Shown here: positions 57,180 through 64,000 of the stretch, one piece after another | Layout: each line of letters begins with the position of its first letter | How positions within the stretch are numbered: position 1 is the stretch's first letter | Assembly (NCBI GenBank): GCA_031769625.1 | Contig: JAUIMM010000178.1 | Coordinates: 27,027,501 to 27,091,500, forward strand | Source of the DNA: Taudactylus pleione | Lineage: Eukaryota > Chordata > Amphibia > Anura > Myobatrachidae | Length of the DNA stretch: 64,000 nucleotides | Reading direction: 5' to 3' | Notes under the pieces: model-generated | Databases searched by the model: none | What the model saw: the letters and a program-made list of their open reading frames with translations, nothing else | Told to the model about the DNA's origin: nothing | Program-made: the position numbers and the translations under genes

Positions 57180-59608
57180 CTGAACAGCCTTACATTATCT
57201 GTACGTCATACATTATCTCTTGCCTCCACCCCTTCCCTCCACAAAGCCTGGCACACATTTAGGGCTGCTTCCAGAAATATCCAAGACTGGTTTTCCATCC
57301 CAATCTGTGTCTGGTACCACATATCTTGTCTTTTTTTTTTTACTACTGAGGCTCCAACTCTGCCCAGAGGAAAATGCAGGATTTCTAGAGTAGTAGATTC
57401 CAAACATTAGATTACGAAACAAAGCAAAACAAATTTTCCCCAGATAATATGACAACAAAGACTACTTTTGTGAGGATTTCTTTCACTCAATGCTTATGAA
57501 TTACACATTTTTTTAAATACACTGTGCAATTTCTGTATACTGAGCTTGCAAAATACATAAAGTGCATCTATTTTAACTGACAGAAAAATATCATAAAACA
57601 ATTATAATGTATCATTTGTATGGCTACTGATATAATAAATAATTAGTATTTTACATTCCAAGTGTGTATATTTGCACTAGGGATCTCAAACAAGGGTATT
57701 ATAGGCCTTTTAAAAGAAGGGACATTATAACACCACAATATCCAGAGATGCAATGGTAGTACCTGTTCTGCCATCTTATCAATAATCTGCCCTCACAGAT
57801 TTGCCATTGACCATCACTATTTCACAAGATCACCTTTGCCAAAAGTTATGTGTGCAAAATCAACCATAAAAGTGTATTTTACAAATGTAATCCTTTTTTC
57901 ATGTGTAACAGTGTATCTAGCTCTAACCATTCTATCTGTGGTAAGGTACTAGAGAATACAAGCCTCTAACTATACCTGGCCTCATGAGTGCATTGTAAAT
58001 ACCAATATAATTATATTTAAACTGATTAATGTGAAAACCTTATGGTGCTACTTAGTTTAAAATGCTATAATGAGAATAGGAGCTTTATTTGCAAAATAGA
58101 CAATTAAGGGATATTTTGAACATGTAACCCCTTTATATAAAAAGAAAAGCAAAGTGTCCATAAGGTGACCTTATTTACTAACTAGATAATATTATCAGCA
58201 GAGGAGGCCGTGTAAAACCTGTATGCAGAGAATAGGAGTACATGAAGAACTCATTAATGACTCAAAGACTCATCAAAAACTTATAGGCTTGACACTCTGT
58301 CTCTATAATTGGCACTCCTTTTCCCCAGCTGTGATCAGTGAAATACAAAGTAACGGTGTGGCAAGTACATTTTTACATTAACATTAATTATATAAATTAA
58401 AGTTAAATTTTAAATTGCATATAAAGTTATATCTACATGCAAATAATTGTGCAAATCTAATGTTTCTGTAACCATAAAATTGGACAATAATAAAGCTACC
58501 CTTCACAAAAAAATATGTGTGTTATACTGTCTGTCAGATAATAATTCTAACAATATTGTACAGAAGCGTTTTGTTAAATTACCAAACAGTTCCATATATT
58601 ATTTTATGGCAATAGCTCTCTTACTGAATATTTCTCCATAGTTTAGAAAAAAAAAAAGCAATTGTTTGATTCTCTATAGCTTAAACTTTGTATGTCGGTT
58701 ATCAGCTATGCTAGGAGTATTGCACTGATAAACATATGTCCATTCAGAACAGTAAGAAACAAAATTCAAATAAATTGATTACTGTGTCACAGTCATTATT
58801 AAAAAATCTTTTGAAGCGTGACAGAGCAGACTGGCTACATTATTATTCCAGTCACAACCCAACCTTCCAGATGAAACTGTGAAGCCGCCATTTGTTATAT
58901 AAAAGGACTAACAAACATCTTTGGCCAGATGTTATCTAATAGTTAATGGCCAAAGCACCCTGCACTGACTTTTAATATACAGGTCATTATTATGGCACTA
59001 ACATACTTAAATCAAAGCAATTTTGGTATTATTAAATTGTGCATTCATGTATTGTATGTATTGCTTTCTCAACAACACAATGTGATATAACATCATAATT
59101 AGATTAATAATTATGTAATGATTATAAAAAGCTTAATTTTTACATGACCAATCTTGCAATTGTTTTTGTTCTGCACACATTGTAGCATTAGTAAAATCAT
59201 GCCTTGCTCTGTTTCAACTAAATTTTCATTAAAAAATATTTAAGCTGTTATACTTTGAAACAGTGCAGGATGCTGTAACATAATTAATTCTGTTATACGT
59301 GGCATAAGATAATACAAGCTCTTATTAAACTGCTTACTAGAAATGAGAGATATTTTCAAATGTGTTAAATAAAATATTTTCCTTGTTCTGCAAAATATTT
59401 ACCCTGTTCCGCTTATGGCTGCAAAGTTTTGCACATTTTACCTGTGGAATATGCCCTTAAGTGTTCCGAGTCCTGTCCTCACCACATCACTCAGCAGAAT
59501 TTTTATACCAGCTCTCTGTATAAACTACAACTTTAGCAAAAGTGAATTTACAAATACAGTGCAGAATAGCATTTAGTAGACTGAAAACTTGTGCACAGGA
59601 AGATGTGT
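57180..59608. other. Intronic stretch, no gene seen
   Basis: About 2.4 kb of AT-rich sequence with short open frames (for example 57084-57410 and 58447-58641) that show no domain. Confidence 0.45.
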
Positions 59609-59616
59609 TATAAATC

Positions 59617-59974
59617 CAGGCTTGCCTACCCTCCCGGGCCAGTAGCCTCCCGAATATCAGGTGTTGCTCCCGACCCCCCCGGAAAGGCAGGCAAGTCTCC
59701 CGACTTCCCCACAGAATAAACTAGAAATCCCCACAGCGGGGGAGGGGGCGGTGATGCGATTCGCGCTGAATCGGGTCATCGTGGCCCTGCACCCTGCTTC
59801 ACAATGCCGAAAATAATGACATTGTGAAGAGGGGTCGGGGCCACGATGACGCGATCGTGCAGCCTTGCCCCCGGCTCCGCCCCCAGTGTGTAATAACTGG
59901 CCGGACACGTCCCCCGCTGTTAGCCGACAATCAGCTCCCTCCCGGAAGGAGGGAGCTGATTGTCAGCAAGTATG
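59617..59974. mobile_element. hAT-type MITE, 358 bp, 8-bp TSD
   Basis: Flanks TATAAATC and TATGAATC differ at one base. The right end contains a strong hairpin, GACAATCAGCTCCCTCC against GGAGGGAGCTGATTGTC, next to the terminal AGCAAGTATG. The left end reads CAGGCTTGCCTACCCTCCCGG. Related in end style to the element at 60472. Confidence 0.65.
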
Positions 59975-60471
59975 TATGAATCACGGCAACCAAACAGACT
60001 TTAGCTAGGATTTTTGTAGTTCAGTTAACAAAATGAAACCAAACATAAATCTGATTGGATGCTATGGATTAACATTTCTGACACCACATGTTTAAGACCC
60101 AAAAAGTCAGAAGGATAGTGAGGCCAGGCTTTTATGGTTTGCATTCATACTGAAAATGGTTAAGCTGGAAGAGGTCATCATGAAGAGACAAACAGTTGTT
60201 TACAAAATGCTTGTGTAACAACAGGACCAGATTATGTGGGTGTGAAATGATTAATAAAAATAAAACCACCTGTTCTTTCTAAAAAATACCAAAATTAACA
60301 AAATTATATCTCACAATCAGACCCCCACCAGTTATGCAACCAATCAGAGTTAGTTCAAGAACTGACACTTTTAGGAAATCGATGCACATTTAGAGACACA
60401 TAAAGAAAGTTCTTTATTTGAGACGCACTAATAATATCTTAAAAAATATTTTTATTAATATACCTTAAACT

Positions 60472-60810
60472 CATACTTGCCCACTATAGTAATTTCCTCT
60501 CCAGGAGAAGTCCAGAGAGGAGATGGGAGTGGTGCTGGGTCATTATGTCCTGCCCCCTCATGACAGAATGCTGCAAACCGATAGATTTAAATAAGGGGAG
60601 CGATCAAATGATGTGTTTATCATAGAATCACATTATTAGGTCCCATTCCTCCTCACAGATCTGTGGATTGCTGGTATTATTATCCCCATTCTGTCCACTT
60701 CACTGGGAATTGTGCGGGATTTAGGAGGATTGCCTATTTTTACAGGAGTGCGGGGGGCTACCTGAAAGTTCAGGATTCTCCCACAGGTTCCGGGACAGTA
60801 GGTAATTATG
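60472..60810. mobile_element. hAT-type MITE, 339 bp, perfect 8-bp TSD
   Basis: CTTAAACT is perfectly duplicated at 60464-60471 and 60811-60818. The left end is CATACTTGCCCACTATAG and the right end CGGGACAGTAGGTAATTATG, loosely inverted. No coding capacity. Confidence 0.75.
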
Positions 60811-60846
60811 CTTAAACTATTACATTTTGTTTTGTAAATCTTACAC

Positions 60847-61131
60847 CAGTGGCTCCCCAACTGGGTGCCTCAGGGCATTTGCAGGGATACCTTGGGTTGG
60901 TGGTCCAGTGCCAAATAAAATGATTTTTAGTCCATGTGATAGGCAAAACCTGTGATAATGACTGCCAATAAATATGTTTACCTAAAGTAGCGAAGCCCTA
61001 TCAACCACCACATAACTGAACCTAAGGGTGACATATAAGCACAATTTACTTCATTTAATTTTTGCTGAATTTATCAATTAGAAACTTTTGGCCCAGGGGT
61101 GCTATGATTTGAAAAAGTTTGGGAACCACTG
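60847..61131. mobile_element. hAT-type MITE, 285 bp, perfect 8-bp TSD
   Basis: TCTTACAC is duplicated at 60839-60846 and 61132-61139. The termini CAGTGGCTCCCCAACTGGG and AAAGTTTGGGAACCACTG are classic hAT-type (CAGTGG) inverted ends of the kind known from Charlie-like elements. Confidence 0.85.
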
Positions 61132-61199
61132 TCTTACACTATTATTTGAAAAGTGTATTAACATGCAGTGATGCAAAAAATATGTACTATTCTGTCTGT

Positions 61200-61865
61200 T
61201 TGCTACAAATGATAAATCACTGTATAATATTAATTGAACTACTAAATATTATACAGCTATTAAATATAATATAGGAAATCAATTAATTTAATTTATTTTT
61301 TTCATTATATTGTCAGTAAATGATGATAATATAGTATTACATCAGGAGTGTGGTGTATGTAAAGTAATTATTACAAATAAGGAGGATAAGTGATGGCAAA
61401 ATGAGCTCACCTGAACACATACACACAGTATGAGGAGTTGTGTTTCTTTAAAATTCACTTTTCCTAAAAGCTGAAATATTTGCTCTATCTTCATTAAGGT
61501 TGGTTGAGATCATAACATATTATATTTTTGTTTATGAGGCTACTGCACAATATCTGTCTTTATAACAAGCAGACTGTGTGTTTACATAATGGGTTCATTG
61601 TTTTGGTGGTTCCATGATCTCACAAACTGCCTTGATAGGACAACTCTTTTAGTGTTTTGAGATTCAACTAAAAAGTGACAATGAGTAAAGAACAGGGCAC
61701 ATCTGGCCTGACAGGAGTTTAAGTTCTTTTGCCAATCTTAGAAAATCAAGGTTCCATTGACCTGTATATATTCTCTTTGGAGTACTGAAACCTTGTTGAG
61801 ATGTTGCCATTCCTTTCATGCTAAGCTAATTGTTAATAGTTCTCTATTGCCCACCAAATACCCAT
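61200..61865. other. AT-rich stretch, possibly more Gypsy remnant
   Basis: The minus strand of 61680-61800 may continue the Gypsy relic, but nothing is distinct enough to name. Confidence 0.35.
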
Positions 61866-62550
61866 TTAGAGTAAAATGCACAATGGTACAATAATAATAT
61901 AATAGTTGTTTATCACATTGTATTTGGAGAACATAGCCCCATCTCCGGTTTTAGATTTATTTACTTCAGGATAGGGATAGACATCGGAAGCACGGCATCG
62001 AATAGTTGCCATGCTTCCGACATCAAATCCTGCGATGCGATGGCAACTAATCATCGCATTGCAACCATTAAATAATATAACCAGTACTTCCATTGAATCA
62101 GAAACATTGATAGTTGTTAACCATCGGCTTCTGATGTCCATCCCTACTTCAAGATAAATTGCTTTGCAGGCTTGGGATGGTCTAGCACTGGGGTTGTTTG
62201 GAAAACCTTTTGAGTTGACACAAGGCTTCGTGAACAGAAGCACCTTTGTGCATCAAAGCTGTATTGGTTGAGCAATCTTGGAAATGTAAGAAGCTTTGCA
62301 AATATTTAAGAACTTTGAGTATAAGCCAATCTTTGATAGCTTGAGTCTTGGAATGATCCATCTCTAATCCCTTGATTGAGATAATATTTCTCATAAAATG
62401 TATCGACTCCACTTTAATGATGCAAATTTCAAGCTTGATGTATGGACCACAGATTCTAAAATACTATAAAATAGCTCTTACATAGTGTTTGTGTTTAGAT
62501 GACATTCAACAATATATTAAAATATTGTCCACATATGTCCAGATATTGGT
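61866..62550 (-). pseudogene. Ty3/Gypsy-type pol relic (reverse transcriptase end, connection to RNase H)
   Basis: On the minus strand the relic starts near 62540 with WTYVDNILIY, a degraded YVDDILIY reverse-transcriptase box. It continues with HYVRAIL, KLEICIIKVESIHF, NIISIKGLEMDHSKTQAIKDW, KYLQSFLHF and NPSARPSQACKAIYLEV. This order is that of the RT thumb and RNase H start of Gypsy-type retrotransposons. It is damaged: the second catalytic Asp has become Asn and there are frameshifts. A 175-bp MITE (61972-62146) is inserted right after LEV. LTRs were not found. Confidence 0.75.
61972..62146. mobile_element. hAT-type MITE, 175 bp, inside the Gypsy relic
   Basis: Ends TAGGGATAGACATCGGAAGC and GCTTCTGATGTCCATCCCTA, flanked by CTTCAGGA and CTTCAAGA (one mismatch). 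Confidence 0.8.
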
Positions 62551-62556
62551 CTAAGA

Positions 62557-62714
62557 GAGGGGTGTCAAACATATGGCCCAACAGCTGCTGTGGAACTACA
62601 TATCTTAGCATGCCCTACCACAGTTTTAGCATGCCTTAATAACAAAACTGTCACAGTTCATGCTGGGATATGTAGTTTCACTGCAGCTGAGGGGCCACAT
62701 GTTTGACAGCCCTG
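62557..62714. mobile_element. hAT-type MITE, 158 bp, perfect 8-bp TSD, inside the Gypsy relic
   Basis: GTCTAAGA is duplicated at 62549-62556 and 62715-62722. The ends GAGGGGTGTCAAACATATGG and CCACATGTTTGACAGCCCTG are inverted, and a TGGAACTACATATC/GATATGTAGTTTC pair makes the centre palindromic too. Confidence 0.85.
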
Positions 62715-62750
62715 GTCTAAGATATCTTGCAATTCAGTATTTATTTACAA

Positions 62751-63532
62751 AATGTTGGAAAGTTAATATTGCAGAGGAACTCAATCTCTTTAATAGTTCT
62801 GAAATAAAGCATCATCAAATAACGATGTCTACAGGCTTTGCTGTGAATGTGTATAACCCATATACTGATAAGTTTAGGCAAAGTAAGTCATTATTGGACA
62901 ATCACATGAGTGGACAACAATTAGAATGAGCAGATCTCAATGTCCCTTAGGGACCTCCAATAAAATAGGTATTGTTTCTCTAATCTCTGGCCTGGAGACT
63001 ATAGGAGACTCTGCAATGGTTTACAAAGCAGCACAAAGCATCTTGGCAGTGAGCATACAGAATCTCTTTATCAACCACTGCCAAGATTGTCCATGTGCCC
63101 AGACTCCACTGAGGTTGAAGACAGTATCTGACAGGTGACTAAATGTTGGAAAGTTAATATTGCAGAGGAACTCAATCTCTTTAATAGTTCTGAAATAAAG
63201 CATCATCAAATAACGATGTCTACAGGCTTTGCTGTGAATGTGTATAACCCATATACTGATAAGTTTAGGCAAAGTAAGTCATTATTGGACAATCACATGA
63301 GTGGACAACAATTAGAATGAGCAGATCTCAATGTCCCTTAGGGACCTCCAATAAAATAGGTATTGTTTCTCTAATCTCTGGTCTGGAGACTATAGGAGAC
63401 TCTGCAATGGTTTACAAAGCAGCACAAAGCATCTTGGCAGTGAGCATACAGAATCTCTTTATCAACCACTGCCAAGATTGTCCATGTGCCCAGACTCCAC
63501 TGAGGTTGAAGACAGTATCTGACAGGTGACTA
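62751..63532. repeat. 391-bp tandem duplication, two near-identical copies
   Basis: 62751-63141 and 63142-63532 align without gaps by eye; the difference I see is C/T in the TGGCCTGGAG/TGGTCTGGAG phrase. The unit lies within Gypsy-derived DNA (between the gag zinc knuckle and the RT relic). Its minus strand has an open run with LSGVWAHGQSWQW, which I cannot assign. Confidence 0.95.
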
Positions 63533-63592
63533 AATGTAACTGTAGTTGAAGAGAAACATAGCAATGTGGAATGCAGTCAGTGTGGAATGCAG

Positions 63593-63784
63593 TCAACTTA
63601 GATGATATGGGAATGATACTCCAGAGCTGATCTCATCAAGGTAGTCTTTTTCTGGGATATCTCCCATCCATTTAAAACTCTTTCTCTGGGATTGGCAATC
63701 TAACATAAAATGTGCTGGACTCACACAATAGTGACAGAGATTTTGTTCCTGCATGGATAATGGACCTGTGACAGGATCCAACAT
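63593..63784 (-). pseudogene. Gag-like CCHC zinc-knuckle fragment (Gypsy-type)
   Basis: The minus-strand frame contains NLCHYCVSPAHFMLDCQ (63695-63736), a C-x2-C-x4-H-x4-C zinc knuckle typical of retrotransposon Gag nucleocapsid. It lies upstream of the RT relic on the same strand, in the expected gag-to-pol order, but the spacing is too short for an intact protease and RT N-terminus. Both ends fade into non-coding sequence. Confidence 0.65.
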
Positions 63785-64000
63785 GTATAGGTTCTGATTA
63801 TGGTTGCATTTTAGTGCTTAAAGTAGAGAAACAACAGGGAAGACATGGCTCCTTCTTTTTATTCCAGTAATTTAACTATTCAGTGTTTTGGATCTGCATA
63901 GCCCCATGTAATATGGATCAATGCAATATAGACTTGTAGAAAATGTTGGAGGGTTACAGAACAAAGAAAGGAGGGGGACAGGGAGTGTGAGATCAAGAAA

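Larger units (their letters stand above)
31968..64000 (+). other. NETO1: Intron downstream of the NETO1-like CUB exon
   Basis: Inferred from the donor site at 31968 and the absence of any further recognisable NETO1 exon (second CUB, LDLa or transmembrane parts) to the end of the window. Contents are listed as separate elements. Confidence 0.55.

Noticed and set aside
62926..63138. Plus-strand FINHCQDCPCAQTPLRL resembling a retroviral-type integrase zinc finger
   Set aside because: The gag and RT relics here are on the minus strand, and the HHCC spacing is not met. Probably coincidence, though a rearranged copy cannot be excluded.

Overview
The window is intronic DNA from a vertebrate gene. 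The only host coding sequence I recognise is one 249-bp exon at 31719-31967 (+). It encodes the C-terminal part of a CUB domain that matches, from memory, the first CUB domain of NETO1 (neuropilin and tolloid-like 1, an auxiliary subunit of kainate/NMDA-type glutamate receptors). The exon has good AG/GT borders and is phase 1 at both ends. Everything else reads as two long introns, so this is a large, AT-rich, repeat-filled locus. The dominance of DNA transposons (hAT, Tc1/mariner, Harbinger-like 3-bp-TSD MITEs), L2-type LINEs and Gypsy remnants, with no mammalian SINEs or L1, suggests an amphibian, most likely an anuran. The species is not determinable by eye.

Layout. 1-8 kb: AT-rich intron with several MITEs and two elements carrying GGTTAGGG-like arrays. 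8.2-13.1 kb: an L2-type LINE relic broken open by a four-level nest of transposons. 13.9-19.4 kb: a complete 5.5-kb hAT element with 8-bp TSD, internal satellites and a BED-finger transposase pseudogene; a related 1.7-kb derivative follows. 22.5-29.5 kb: a minisatellite with higher-order structure, a GTCGAC-rich foldback element, a Tc1 relic on the minus strand, and a Harbinger-like element hosting a telomere-like hairpin element. 31.7 kb: the exon. 34-42.3 kb: Harbinger-like, palindromic and two Tc1-like elements; the first Tc1 also holds a LINE 5' fragment with a 2A-like motif. 42-50 kb: mostly anonymous intron. 50.2-57.2 kb: repeat city, with a 1.2-kb hAT-type element carrying six back-to-back hairpins plus a G-rich minisatellite, a 32-bp minisatellite split in two by about 2.7 kb of other sequence, and a 220-bp-arm inverted repeat. 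59.6-62.7 kb: five small hAT-type MITEs. 62-64 kb: Gypsy remnants on the minus strand and an almost perfect 391-bp tandem duplication.

The most interesting theme is a group of non-autonomous, 8-bp-TSD elements built as a string of hairpins followed by a G-rich minisatellite. Two copies share the loop GATCGAA while their stems differ by paired changes that keep the pairing. All family assignments come from reading motifs and target-site duplications by eye; no database search was run.
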